Shown here piece after piece: positions 55,683 to 63,844 of a DNA stretch of 64,000 bases. The stretch is from NCBI RefSeq assembly GCF_016887565.1, contig NZ_CP069396.1, positions 1,267,001 to 1,331,000 on the forward strand. The letters run 5' to 3'. The notes under the pieces are model-generated. The model was not told the DNA's origin. It searched no databases and worked only from the letters and a program-made list of their open reading frames with translations. This stretch comes from Archangium violaceum (lineage in GTDB: Bacteria; Myxococcota; Myxococcia; Myxococcales; Myxococcaceae). Position 1 is the first letter of the stretch. The number at the start of each line of letters is the position of its first letter. Both the position numbers and the translations under genes were made by a program.

Positions 55683-56759
55683 ATGACCGACCTCGCGACC
55701 CGACTCGCCCAGTCCACGCTGTCCCTGTGCCGCATCCCCAGTCCCATTGGTGAGGAGCGGCTCATCGCCGACCACGTGGAGCGCTGGGCGCGGGCGCACT
55801 TCCCCCAGCGTGAGGTGTTCCGTCAGGGGCACTCGCTGGTGCTGGGGAGCCTGCAGGATCCGAGGCCCACGGTGGCGCTGGTGGGGCACCTGGACACGGT
55901 GCCGGCGCACCCGAACGACCTGGAGCCGCGAATCGAAGGCGAGCGGGTCTTCGGCCTGGGGGCGTCGGACATGAAGGGCGGGCTGGCGGTGATGATGGCG
56001 CTGGCGGAGGACCTGCCGCGCGAGCAGCTGCCGGTGAACCTGGTGGTGGTGCTCTACGAGCGGGAGGAAGGCCCGTATCTGGAGAGCGGACTGGGGCCGC
56101 TGTTCGACACGAGGCCGGAGCTGAAGCGGGTGAAGTTCGGCATCGCGATGGAGCCGACGGACGGGGTGGTGCAGGTGGGGTGCGTGGGGAGCCTGCACGT
56201 GACGCTGCGGTTCAAGGGGAGGAGCGCGCACTCGGCGAGGCCGTGGCAGGGGGAGAACGCCATCCACAAGGCGGGGCCGCTGCTGGCGCGGCTGCTGGAG
56301 ATGCCGAGGCGCGAGGTTCTGTACGGGGAGTTCGCCTTCTACGAGGTGATGAACATCACGAAGGCGTCGGGAGGGCGTGCGCGCAACGTGATACCGGAGG
56401 GGTTCGAGCTGAACCTGAACTATCGGTTCGCGCCGGGGAAGACGGTGGAGCAGGCGCAGCGGGACGTGCGGGAGCTGGTGGGGGACGTGGCGGAGCTGGA
56501 GTTCACGGACCTGGCGCCGAGCGGGCGGGTGTGCGCGGACAACGCGCTGTTCCAGGAGCTGATGAAGCTGACGGGGCTGCCGGCGGCGTCGAAGCAGGCG
56601 TGGACGGACGTGGCGCGTTTCTCGGAGCTCGGGGTGGACGCGGTGAACTTCGGGCCTGGGGAGACGGCGCAGGCGCACCAGGCGAACGAGAGCGCGCCGA
56701 TTCCGGCGTTGGCGGTGGCGTACGAGAAGCTGGCGACGTTCCTGAAGGGAGCACGTTGA
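55683..56759 (+). CDS. dapE: Succinyl-diaminopimelate desuccinylase-like M20 peptidase
   Basis: A 358-residue M20 metallopeptidase fold. Zinc-site motifs are VALVGHLDTVPAH (His, Asp), GLGASDMKGGLAVMMALAED, YEREEGPY (catalytic Glu pair) and FGPGETAQAHQANESAPI (last His). The central lid carries RNVIPEGFELNLNYRFAPG. It fits the actinobacterial/myxobacterial DapE type, which removes succinate from N-succinyl-LL-diaminopimelate in lysine and peptidoglycan synthesis; dapD is in the same window. An acetyl-amino-acid deacetylase is the alternative. It starts just after the G-rich block. Confidence 0.9.
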   Translation: MTDLATRLAQSTLSLCRIPSPIGEERLIADHVERWARAHFPQREVFRQGHSLVLGSLQDPRPTVALVGHLDTVPAHPNDLEPRIEGERVFGLGASDMKGGLAVMMALAEDLPREQLPVNLVVVLYEREEGPYLESGLGPLFDTRPELKRVKFGIAMEPTDGVVQVGCVGSLHVTLRFKGRSAHSARPWQGENAIHKAGPLLARLLEMPRREVLYGEFAFYEVMNITKASGGRARNVIPEGFELNLNYRFAPGKTVEQAQRDVRELVGDVAELEFTDLAPSGRVCADNALFQELMKLTGLPAASKQAWTDVARFSELGVDAVNFGPGETAQAHQANESAPIPALAVAYEKLATFLKGAR

Positions 56760-56771
56760 ACCAATCATCAC

Positions 56772-56804
56772 CCCTCTCCCTCCGGGAGAGGGACGGGGTG
56801 AGGG
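56772..56804. repeat. Dispersed palindrome, copy 3
   Basis: CCCTCTCCC-TCC-GGGAGAGGG plus the tail GGGGTGAGGG lies 12 bases after the dapE stop and may terminate it. It is the first of two copies in the same orientation. Confidence 0.75.
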
Positions 56805-56837
56805 TATCTCGGGCCCCGGGTTGAACCCGTGTCCGCC

Positions 56838-56870
56838 CCCTCTCCCTCTGGGAGAGGGCTGGGGTGAGGG
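56838..56870. repeat. Dispersed palindrome, copy 4
   Basis: CCCTCTCCC-TCT-GGGAGAGGG plus GGGGTGAGGG, in the same orientation as the copy at 56772, 66 bases away. Such tandem pairs are usual for REP-type elements. Confidence 0.75.
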
Positions 56871-56955
56871 TCTTCCGTCCAGTTCCTCCACGGAGACACT
56901 CCGAGCCCGAACCACCGTGCAAGAATGAGCGGTGTCCGGGTGTTGAGAGACTCAG

Positions 56956-57234
56956 ATGAACCCTCAGCTGCTCTTCCAGGAGTCCGCGTCCTTGCGGCGC
57001 ATGGTGGTGCTGATGGTGCTGATCGCCATCCTGCTCTTCCACTGGGAGCCGGATGCCCGTCTGCTCAGCGCGCCAGCGCAGCGGCGGGAGTCCGACGGGC
57101 CCCTGCCCGAGGACGGAAGTGAGGTTGGAACGCAGGCCGCGAGACCGCTCCACTCGGCGCACTTGGAGGCCATCCCCCGGCGCCTGCCCGGTCCGCGCCA
57201 GTCGGCGAGGCGTCGTCCGGGCCGGCGCGGCTGA
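56956..57234 (+). CDS. Small membrane protein of unknown function
   Basis: A 92-residue protein with one membrane helix near the N-terminus (RRMVVLMVLIAILLFHW) and a hydrophilic, Arg/Pro-rich C-terminal part. Third codon positions are strongly G/C, as in the neighbouring genes, which supports coding. No family was recognised. It is convergent with the DMT transporter gene, whose stop lies 16 bases further on. Confidence 0.55.
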   Translation: MNPQLLFQESASLRRMVVLMVLIAILLFHWEPDARLLSAPAQRRESDGPLPEDGSEVGTQAARPLHSAHLEAIPRRLPGPRQSARRRPGRRG

Positions 57235-57249
57235 GCCGAGCACGAGCTC

Positions 57250-58116
57250 TCATCGCGAGGATGCGGAAGCCTTCCGCTGGCGCGCCGTGAGGGCCAGGAG
57301 CACGCCACACAGCAAGGCACCGCCCGCGCCCACCAGCCGCGGCGTCAGCGCCTCGCCGAGCAGCAGCACGCCGCCCGCCGCCGCCACCACCGGCACCGCG
57401 AGCTGCACCACCGCCGCCCGTAGCGCCGTGAGGTGCGGCAGCGCCGCGTACCACAGGCTGTAGCCCACGCCCGAGGCCAGCGCCCCCGAGGCCACCGCGA
57501 GCCCCACGCCCGCTGGAGTCGCCCGCGGTGCTCCCTGGACGAGCAGCGCCAGCGCGGAGAGCCCCAGCGTCATTGGCACACTCCGCAGGAAGTTGTCCGC
57601 CGTGGCCGCCAGCGGGTCCGCGTTGCCTCGTCCTCGCAGCGAGTACACGCCCCACGCCACGCCCGCTCCCGCCATCAGCGTGGCCCCGAGCGCGTCCGGT
57701 GCCGTGGCTCCGGGCAGCCGCAGCACCAGCAGCCCTCCGAGTGCCATCGCCAGCCCCATCCACTCGAGCACCCGCGGGCGCTCGCCCCGGAAGAGGCCCA
57801 CGCCCAGCATCGTCGCCTGTACGCATCCGAAGAGGAGCAGTGCTCCCACTCCCGCCGGGATTCGCACGTACGCCAGTGAAAAGCCCGCCGCGTAGGTGAA
57901 CAGCGCCAGCGCCGAGCCCCATGAGCCCCGGCGCTCTCCTCCTCCCCGTGCTCGCAGGAGGAGCCACAGCACCAGTGCTCCCGAGAGCAGTCGCACGCTG
58001 GTGAAGCTCGCCGCGTCGATTCGCCACGCTCCGTTCTCGAGCGCCGCCCGGCACAGCAGCGAGTTGGCCGCGAATCCCATCAGGGCCAGGACGGTGAGGA
58101 CCGCGGTCTTCAGCAC
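57250..58116 (-). CDS. EamA/DMT family transporter
   Basis: A 288-residue membrane protein with ten predicted helices arranged as two EamA repeats: N-terminal (LKTAVLTVLALMGFAANSLL; FTSVRLLSGALVLWLLL) and C-terminal (ATLMAGAGVAWGVYSLRG; LTALRAAVVQLAVPVVAAAG). The drug/metabolite-transporter family exports amino acids, metabolites or drugs. The substrate is not clear. It lies between the dispersed palindrome at 58141 and a small membrane protein gene. Confidence 0.92.
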   Translation of the reverse strand: MLKTAVLTVLALMGFAANSLLCRAALENGAWRIDAASFTSVRLLSGALVLWLLLRARGGGERRGSWGSALALFTYAAGFSLAYVRIPAGVGALLLFGCVQATMLGVGLFRGERPRVLEWMGLAMALGGLLVLRLPGATAPDALGATLMAGAGVAWGVYSLRGRGNADPLAATADNFLRSVPMTLGLSALALLVQGAPRATPAGVGLAVASGALASGVGYSLWYAALPHLTALRAAVVQLAVPVVAAAGGVLLLGEALTPRLVGAGGALLCGVLLALTARQRKASASSR

Positions 58117-58140
58117 GGGGGCAACCTGGGGGCTCCTATA

Positions 58141-58173
58141 CCCTCACCCCGACCCTCTCCCAGAGGGAGAGGG
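58141..58173. repeat. Dispersed palindrome, copy 5
   Basis: CCCTCACCCC-GA-CCCTCTCCC-AGA-GGGAGAGGG, the same unit as copy 1. It lies between the OMP gene end (58231) and the EamA start (58116), so it may terminate the OMP operon. Confidence 0.8.
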
Positions 58174-58230
58174 AGGGGATGGGGGGAGGGGATGGGGGGA
58201 GGGGATGGGGTTGGGAATGGGTGGGGGGTA
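58174..58230 (+). repeat. Short G-rich tandem repeat
   Basis: GGGGATGGGGGGA is repeated three times, followed by GGGGTTGGG and GGGTGGGGGG. It directly adjoins the palindrome at 58141-58173 and ends at the stop of the outer-membrane gene. It is G-quadruplex prone on the plus strand, like 55290-55575. Confidence 0.7.
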
Positions 58231-59463
58231 TTACCGCCAGAAGCCCACCGAGATACCGAAGTTCGAATAGCGCCTCGAGGCGTCGAAGGAGGCCGTCAGC
58301 GCCCAGTCCTCCAGGTAGCGGAACAGGAACAGCTCGAAGCCTCCCGTCAGGTGCGGCCTCGGCAGGTGGTCCTCGAACGGCGAGGGCTCCACGAAGACCC
58401 CCAGCCTTGTACGCAGTCTCCCGGGCCACGTCTCGTGCTCCACTCCCACCCGCGGTTGCAGCATCCCCGATGCCCCCACCTTCACCGGATCCGTCAGGGC
58501 CGTGAACGAGTGGATCGACACCGCGTTCTCCGCCGGAGAGATGAAGTCCGCCTGCGCGCTGATGAGCCACCGCCCCGCCAGCCCTCCCTCGTCCTCCGGC
58601 GGCACCTCCGCGAAGTGCTCCCCCTCCAGCATCTGTCTGCGCGCCGCGGGCGAGAGCCGGTTGTAGCGCTCGGCTCCTTCTCCCAACCGCCAGCTCACCC
58701 CCAGCGACAGCACCGCCGGTGACACCACCGCCGAGTACAGCTGCCGGCCCGCGATGAAGGGCACCTGTCCCACGCCTCGCCGCCACTGTCCCACCACCTC
58801 CGGCCGCACCGACACTCCCAGCCGGTACGGCCTGCCCTGCGGCCGGTAGAGCATGTCCAGCGCGATGCCCGTGTTCCCGTAACGCCAGTCCCCCTCCGGC
58901 TTGTGGCTGAGGACCGCCTGCGCGCTGTAGATGCCGAAGCCGAGGATGAAGTCGTCCCGCCCCAGCGCCAGCGCTCCCGCCAGCGTCGTCTGGAGGAGCG
59001 ACACGCGGATGAGGTCATTCCGGTCGCAGTGGACGGTGTTGCAGTAGCCCACCTGGTAGTTGCGCAGCGAGAAGCCCATGCCGAAGTTGCGGTACTGCAG
59101 CAGCACCGCGCCCAGCAGCTGGAGCGTCGTCGGCGCGTCGTCGGCGAAGCCGTCGTTGTCCAGGTCCTTACCCTTGGCCTTGGACAGCGGCAGGTCCATC
59201 CAGGACAGCGTCACGCCTACGTCCCAGTCCCGGTCCAACTGCGGCGAGCGGTGGGCGAGCGCGGCCATGTTGGTGGTGAAGCCCGCCACGCCCTCGGCGA
59301 TGCCCACGTTGGCACCGCCCATCGCCACCACCCGCGACGAGCCCATCAACACGCCGGAGTTGAGGTACAGCCGCTCCGGCCGCGTGGCCTCGGGCACTTC
59401 GTCCTGTGCCCATGCCGCTGGCGCCGCCAGCAGCACCACCCAGAGAAAGAGGACGGCTCGCAT
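58231..59463 (-). CDS. Outer-membrane beta-barrel protein
   Basis: A 410-residue exported protein with signal MRAVLFLWVVLLAAPAAWA. The mature part has the FadL/PorV-like start MGGANVGIAEGVAGFTTNMA and alternating strands ending YSNFGISVGFWR with an aromatic near the C-terminus. A DLDNDGFADD calcium-loop motif is present. It probably resides in the outer membrane and may be a channel or assembly factor. Its ATG overlaps the stop of the upstream carbinolamine dehydratase gene (TGATG), so translation is coupled to it. The link to that enzyme is not obvious. Confidence 0.82.
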   Translation of the reverse strand: MRAVLFLWVVLLAAPAAWAQDEVPEATRPERLYLNSGVLMGSSRVVAMGGANVGIAEGVAGFTTNMAALAHRSPQLDRDWDVGVTLSWMDLPLSKAKGKDLDNDGFADDAPTTLQLLGAVLLQYRNFGMGFSLRNYQVGYCNTVHCDRNDLIRVSLLQTTLAGALALGRDDFILGFGIYSAQAVLSHKPEGDWRYGNTGIALDMLYRPQGRPYRLGVSVRPEVVGQWRRGVGQVPFIAGRQLYSAVVSPAVLSLGVSWRLGEGAERYNRLSPAARRQMLEGEHFAEVPPEDEGGLAGRWLISAQADFISPAENAVSIHSFTALTDPVKVGASGMLQPRVGVEHETWPGRLRTRLGVFVEPSPFEDHLPRPHLTGGFELFLFRYLEDWALTASFDASRRYSNFGISVGFWR

Positions 59464-59774
59464 CAGCCCTGCTTCACCACCTGGGTGAACAGCGTGTCCG
59501 CCTCGGCCGCCAGCTTCGTGTCCCTCCACGTCAGGCCGCCCGCGTCGTGCGTCACCAGCGCCAGCGTCACCTTGCGCCACCGGATGTCGATGTCCGGGTG
59601 GTGGTCCGCGGCCTCGGCCGCCTTCGCCACCCGGCTCACGAACTCGATGCCCGCGAGGAAGCTCGGCGCTTCATAGGTCCGGCGGATCATCCCTCCCTCG
59701 TGCTTCCACTCGGGGTGCTCGGCGAGGAACTGCTTCAGGGCCTCGGGGGTCAGCTGCGTCTTGTCATAGGCCAT
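59463..59774 (-). CDS. phhB: Pterin-4a-carbinolamine dehydratase
   Basis: A 103-residue protein of normal family length, starting MAYDKTQLTPEALKQFLAEH. The family signature is AAEAADHHPDIDIRWRKVTL with the catalytic histidines, followed by LTLAL-like strands and GGLTWRDTKLAAEAD. It dehydrates 4a-hydroxytetrahydropterin made by aromatic amino acid hydroxylases. It lies 12 bases after glpK and overlaps the OMP gene; no phenylalanine hydroxylase is adjacent. Confidence 0.93.
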   Translation of the reverse strand: MAYDKTQLTPEALKQFLAEHPEWKHEGGMIRRTYEAPSFLAGIEFVSRVAKAAEAADHHPDIDIRWRKVTLALVTHDAGGLTWRDTKLAAEADTLFTQVVKQG

Positions 59775-59786
59775 GGGCGTCTTCTC

Positions 59787-61271
59787 CTAGGCGCGCTCCA
59801 CCGCGCGCCGCCACTTCGTCAGGTGCCGCTCTCGCACTTCCGCCTTCATCTTCGGCTTGAAGACCTTGCCCACCTTCCAGGCGCGGCGGATGGCGTCCGT
59901 GCCACTCCATACGCCCGCTCCCAGGCCCGCCAGGAAGGCCGCCCCCAGGCTGGTGGTCTGCAGGTTCTGCGGACGCACCACCTCCGTCCCCAGCATGTCC
60001 GCCTGGAACTGCATCATCAGGTTGTTGGCCGAGGCGCCTCCGTCCACCTTGAAGGCGGGAATCTCCCGGCCGGTGTCGCGCCGCATGGCATCGGCCAGGT
60101 CGTTGATCTGCATCGCCACGCCCTCCAGCGCCGCGCGCGCCAGGTGCGCCGCCGTGGTGGAGCGGTCGATGCCGGCGAAGAGGCCACGCGCCTCGGGACG
60201 CCAGTGCGGAGCCCCGAGCCCCGCCAGCGCCGGGACGAACACCACGTCCCCGCTCTCCTTCACGCTGGCGGCCAGCGGCTCCACGTCCCCGGCCTTCTTG
60301 ATGACCTTCAGCCCGTCGCGCAGCCACTGCACCGCGGCTCCGGCGATGAAGGAGCTGCCCTCCAGCGCGTACGCCGTCTTGTCCCCGATGCGCCAGGCCA
60401 CCGTGGTGAGCAGCCCCGCGCTCGAGTACACGGGCGCCTCCCCCGTGTTCATCAGCAGGAAGGCGCCGGTGCCGTAGGTGCACTTGGCCTCGCCGGGGGT
60501 GAAGCACGCCTGTCCGAAGAGGGCCGACTGCTGGTCTCCCGCCATGCCGCTGATGGGAATTCCGTCCGGCAGACCGCGCATCCCCTTCGTGGTGCCGTAG
60601 ACCTCGGCCGAGCCTCGAATCTGGGGCAGGCACGCGGACGGCACCTTGAAGAGGGACAGCATGGCCTCGTCCCACTTCAGCAGGGACACGTCCATGAGCA
60701 GGGTGCGGCTGGCGTTGGACACGTCGGTGACGTGCGCCTGGCCCCCGGTCATCTTGTAGACGAGCCAGGTGTCGATGGTGCCGAAGCACGCATCCCCCTT
60801 CTCGGCGCGCTTCCGGGCCCCCTTCACGTGCTCCATCATCCAGCTCAGCTTGGTGCCCGAGAAGTACGGGTCCAACACCAGGCCCGTCGTCTTGCGCACC
60901 CGCGCCTCCTCGCCCTGCTCGCGCAGCTTCGCGCAGTGCTCCGAGGTGCGCCGGTCCTGCCACACGATGGCATTGGCCAGCGGCTTGCCCCCGTCACGCA
61001 GCCACAGGCCCGTCGTCTCGCGCTGGTTGGTGATGCCCACCGCGGAGAGGTCCTTGCCGGCCAGCCCCGCGTTCTTCAGGGCCTGGCGGATGCAGTACTC
61101 GACGCTGGCCCAGATTTCGTCCAGGTCATGCTCCACCCAGGAGGGCTTGGGGAAGTACTGGGTGAACTCGCGGTAGGCGCTCCCCACCACCCGGAGCTTG
61201 TCATCCAGGATGGAGACGTGGGTCCCGGTGGTGCCCTGGTCCACTGCCAGCACGTACTTCGCCTTCGCCAT
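59787..61271 (-). CDS. glpK: Glycerol kinase
   Basis: A 494-residue FGGY kinase. Features are YVLAVDQGTTGTHVSILDDK (phosphate loop), AVGITNQRETTGLW, AIVWQDRRTSEHCAKLREQG, GLVLDPYFSGTKLSWMMEHV, AGDQQSALFGQACFTPGEAK and VDGGASANNLMMQFQADMLG (adenosine site). The match to GlpK is close throughout. It phosphorylates glycerol to glycerol-3-phosphate. A glycerol channel and a glycerol-3-phosphate dehydrogenase are not next to it. It is the first gene of a three-gene minus operon with phhB and the OMP gene, and is divergent from an FHA gene. Confidence 0.96.
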   Translation of the reverse strand: MAKAKYVLAVDQGTTGTHVSILDDKLRVVGSAYREFTQYFPKPSWVEHDLDEIWASVEYCIRQALKNAGLAGKDLSAVGITNQRETTGLWLRDGGKPLANAIVWQDRRTSEHCAKLREQGEEARVRKTTGLVLDPYFSGTKLSWMMEHVKGARKRAEKGDACFGTIDTWLVYKMTGGQAHVTDVSNASRTLLMDVSLLKWDEAMLSLFKVPSACLPQIRGSAEVYGTTKGMRGLPDGIPISGMAGDQQSALFGQACFTPGEAKCTYGTGAFLLMNTGEAPVYSSAGLLTTVAWRIGDKTAYALEGSSFIAGAAVQWLRDGLKVIKKAGDVEPLAASVKESGDVVFVPALAGLGAPHWRPEARGLFAGIDRSTTAAHLARAALEGVAMQINDLADAMRRDTGREIPAFKVDGGASANNLMMQFQADMLGTEVVRPQNLQTTSLGAAFLAGLGAGVWSGTDAIRRAWKVGKVFKPKMKAEVRERHLTKWRRAVERA

Positions 61272-61371
61272 GAGATGGAGCCTCCTGAGGCTGCCTGCGT
61301 GGTGTCCGGGCGAACCATAACCGAGCCAGGGCTCTTGGCACGCGCCGCGTACACGCCTACCCTTGCGCGCC

Positions 61372-61905
61372 ATGCCATCCGTGAGGGAATTGCGAGCGCT
61401 GGTGCAGACGGACGTGAAGACGTTCCAGGACCAGCATGGCCCGGTGGCGCTCATCCAGCAGCCACCCGCCCCCGTCTTCCAGCGCCTGGCCCAGCAGATG
61501 GGCGGGGCGCGCACGGTGTTCATGGCCCACCGCTCCCGGCTGGCGGACCGGTTGATGGCGATGCTGCAGGGCTTCGAGCACCTGCAGGTCCTCTTCCTCA
61601 AGCCCAAGATGGACGGCGAGGTCTTCGCGGTGGGGCGGCTGGAGACGAGCTCCCTGGTGGTGCACGACCCGTCCGTCTCCAAGTTCCACGCCTTCATCCG
61701 CTGGAGCGCGGGAGACGGCAACTGCTACGTGCGCGACGCGGGCTCGATGAATGGCACGTTCGTCAACGCCATCGCCCTGGGCGAACAGGAGCAGCAGCTG
61801 TTCGACGGGGACGGGCTGTCCTTCGGCGACGCGCAGTTCCTCTACGTTCGCGCCGAGACGCTGCACGCGCACCTGTGCGCGGCCATCCCCTCCGTGGCCC
61901 GCTGA
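61372..61905 (+). CDS. FHA-domain protein
   Basis: A 177-residue soluble protein with a helical N-terminus and a forkhead-associated domain at about 75-160. The phosphothreonine-binding residues are VFAVGRLETSSLVVHDPSVS (GR), then KFHAFIRW (H), and VRDAGSMNGTFVNAIAL (N). It would bind phosphothreonine made by the Ser/Thr kinases common in this genome, two of which lie in the window. The ATG at 61372 is preferred over a TTG at 61363. It is divergent from glpK. Confidence 0.9.
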   Translation: MPSVRELRALVQTDVKTFQDQHGPVALIQQPPAPVFQRLAQQMGGARTVFMAHRSRLADRLMAMLQGFEHLQVLFLKPKMDGEVFAVGRLETSSLVVHDPSVSKFHAFIRWSAGDGNCYVRDAGSMNGTFVNAIALGEQEQQLFDGDGLSFGDAQFLYVRAETLHAHLCAAIPSVAR

Positions 61906-62027
61906 AGCGTCCACTGCTGGGCGTCTGGCCGCCCCCGGGTCTGCCTCCGGACGTGCCAGCGGCCAACAGTGCCTAGCTTGCTTCTCGTCCCGGGCGTGGT
62001 GGTGCATCCGGGGAGGGGAGGCAGGGG

Positions 62028-62735
62028 ATGAAGGGCTTCATCTTCGAGGAGTTGAACGGTGGGGCGAGCTGCCGCACCTACCTCATCGTCAGCCCGCGGA
62101 CACGCGAGGCGCTCATCGTGGACCCGGTGCTGGAGCTGCTGCCGGGCTACATGCAGCGGTTGGCGAAGGACCAGCTCCGGCTGAAGGTGGTGGTGGACAC
62201 CCATACGCACGCGGACCACCTGTCCGGGTGCCGGGAGCTGGCGCGGATGACGGGCGCGGTCATCGCGGGGGCTCCCGAGGGCTCGGTGCACCGGGTGCTG
62301 AGCGACGGAGAGGTGCTGGAGGTGGGGGATGTGCGCCTCACCGTCTGGGCGTCCCCGGGGCACACGGCGGATGGCCTGGTGCTGGTGATGGAGGACCGGG
62401 TGCTCAGCGGGGACACGCTGCTCATCGGCGCCACGGGCCGCACGGACCTGCCCACCGGTGACGCCGAGGCCGAGTACCGCAGCCTCCAGCGCCTGCTGTC
62501 ACTTCCGGAGGACACGCTCGTGTACCCCGCCCATGACTACGGCGGGCGCACGTTCAGCACCATCGGCCACGAGCGCCTCACCAACCCGCGCCTGCGCCTG
62601 AGCTACGAGGCGTTCATCCAGTTGATGACGTCTCCTCGCAACGAGAAGCCAGCGCGCCTGGCGGAGGCGCTCGCCTACAACACGCGCCCGCTCGACGCGT
62701 ACGACGAGCCGGCCGAGCAGGCCTTCATGCTGTAG
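62028..62735 (+). CDS. Metallo-beta-lactamase-fold protein, ETHE1-like
   Basis: A 235-residue metallohydrolase fold. Iron/metal ligands are in VVVDTHTHADHLSGCRELAR, then SPGHTADGLVLVMEDRVLSG, then GDTLLIGATGRTD and YPAHDYGGRTFSTI. This is the ETHE1/persulfide dioxygenase layout (single Fe, GRTD loop) rather than glyoxalase II. It would oxidise glutathione or protein persulfide to sulfite. No rhodanese domain is fused. GGAGGGGAGGCAGGGG upstream gives a ribosome site. Confidence 0.9.
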   Translation: MKGFIFEELNGGASCRTYLIVSPRTREALIVDPVLELLPGYMQRLAKDQLRLKVVVDTHTHADHLSGCRELARMTGAVIAGAPEGSVHRVLSDGEVLEVGDVRLTVWASPGHTADGLVLVMEDRVLSGDTLLIGATGRTDLPTGDAEAEYRSLQRLLSLPEDTLVYPAHDYGGRTFSTIGHERLTNPRLRLSYEAFIQLMTSPRNEKPARLAEALAYNTRPLDAYDEPAEQAFML

Positions 62736-62797
62736 GCGGGGGGCGGTGGCTCGGTCGTCGCCGCCGCCGTCGCTGCCCTCGTCCACCGGGTCGAGCG

Positions 62798-63217
62798 TCA
62801 GGCCACCTTGGTGGTGGCGCGCTTGAGACGCTGGCGGGAGAGGGCGGCACGCGCCTCGTTCTCGTCGTGGACGAACTCCAGATCGAACGAGGGTTTGCCC
62901 GTGAAATACATCATCAGCGCGAGCCCCTTGGCGGCGGCCTTGGCCACGAAGTTGGCGCCGATGTACGCGACCCCCAGGTACCAGTCCTGGCGGATGTTCT
63001 TGGAGGCGTAGCCCCGGGCCTCGGAGGGGATGGTGCCAATCTCCGCCAGGTCGGTGATGAGATAGAACGGCTTCTTCTCGGCCAGCTCGCGGCAGATGTC
63101 GACGAGCTGTTTGACCTCCTCGAGCCCGATGTCACCCTTGATCTTGATGAACAGGGTGTCGGGTTGCTCGAAGCGGATGTAATGGGTGCCGATGGACCAT
63201 TCGCGGGGAGCCGTCAT
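62798..63217 (-). CDS. SpoIIAA/STAS-like protein, paralogue 1
   Basis: A 139-residue soluble protein starting MTAPREWSIGTHYIRFEQPD. It has the alternating strand/helix form of SpoIIAA-like (STAS) proteins: TLFIKIKGDIGLEEVKQLVD, then PFYLITDLAEIGTIPSEARG, then YIGANFVAKAAAKGLALMMY. No conserved phospho-Ser/Thr was identified. A clear paralogue follows at 63335. The longer start at 63259 is not family-like. The role is unknown. Confidence 0.78.
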   Translation of the reverse strand: MTAPREWSIGTHYIRFEQPDTLFIKIKGDIGLEEVKQLVDICRELAEKKPFYLITDLAEIGTIPSEARGYASKNIRQDWYLGVAYIGANFVAKAAAKGLALMMYFTGKPSFDLEFVHDENEARAALSRQRLKRATTKVA

Positions 63218-63334
63218 GGGGAGCCTCGTGACTGCCGGTGTATCGCAGTCCAGGGCCATCCGGTAGGTGGTTCCCGGAAGGCATGACGGGAGCGGTCGTG
63301 TCGGGGCCCGTCCGGACGTGCCCGGAGCGGACGG

Positions 63335-63751
63335 TCAGGCGACCCGAGCTCGGCCGTGAGCACGCTCGCGGGCCAGGAGCTCGCGTGCCTCCTCCTCCGA
63401 GCCGACGAAGTGCAGGTCGAAGGTGAGCCGGCCGGTGAGGTAGTGAACGAAGGCGAGGCTCTTGGCGGCGGCCTTCTGCACGAAGCCCGCCCCGATGTAG
63501 ACGGAGCCGAGGAACCAGGCGGGATTGACGTTGCGGGAGACGTAGTTGCGCGCCTCCGAGTCGACGGTGGTGGCCTCCCGGAGATCCGTCACCACGAAGA
63601 AGGGCCGGTGGTTGCCCAGCTCTCCGTAGATTTCAGACAGACAGACTGCATCCTGGAACGTGGTCTCCCCATCGATCCTCACCCAGAGGATGTCCGGTTG
63701 CTCGAAATGGGCAGAATGCGTCCCGAGCTTCCATTCGCGGCGGATGGCCAT
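63335..63751 (-). CDS. SpoIIAA/STAS-like protein, paralogue 2
   Basis: A 138-residue protein similar over its whole length to the one at 62798-63217: MAIRREWKLGTHSAHFEQPD, then FFVVTDLREATTVDSEARNY, then YIGAGFVQKAAAKSLAFVHY. The two genes lie in tandem on the minus strand with a 117-base gap. This points to local duplication with divergence of the substrate- or partner-facing segments (residues about 30-55). The function is unknown. Confidence 0.78.
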   Translation of the reverse strand: MAIRREWKLGTHSAHFEQPDILWVRIDGETTFQDAVCLSEIYGELGNHRPFFVVTDLREATTVDSEARNYVSRNVNPAWFLGSVYIGAGFVQKAAAKSLAFVHYLTGRLTFDLHFVGSEEEARELLARERAHGRARVA

Positions 63752-63844
63752 GTGACCCCCCCATGACGTTTGCCGCGCATACTACGCGTGTGGTTGTAGA
63801 AGAGTAGCGGCGTTGCAAGAGTTTCGGCGCTTCTGTCCAGTCTT

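Noticed and set aside
55228-55765. Pro-rich frames on the minus strand over the G-rich block
   Set aside because: Their sequence is only the translation of the G-run repeats, with no start site or domain.
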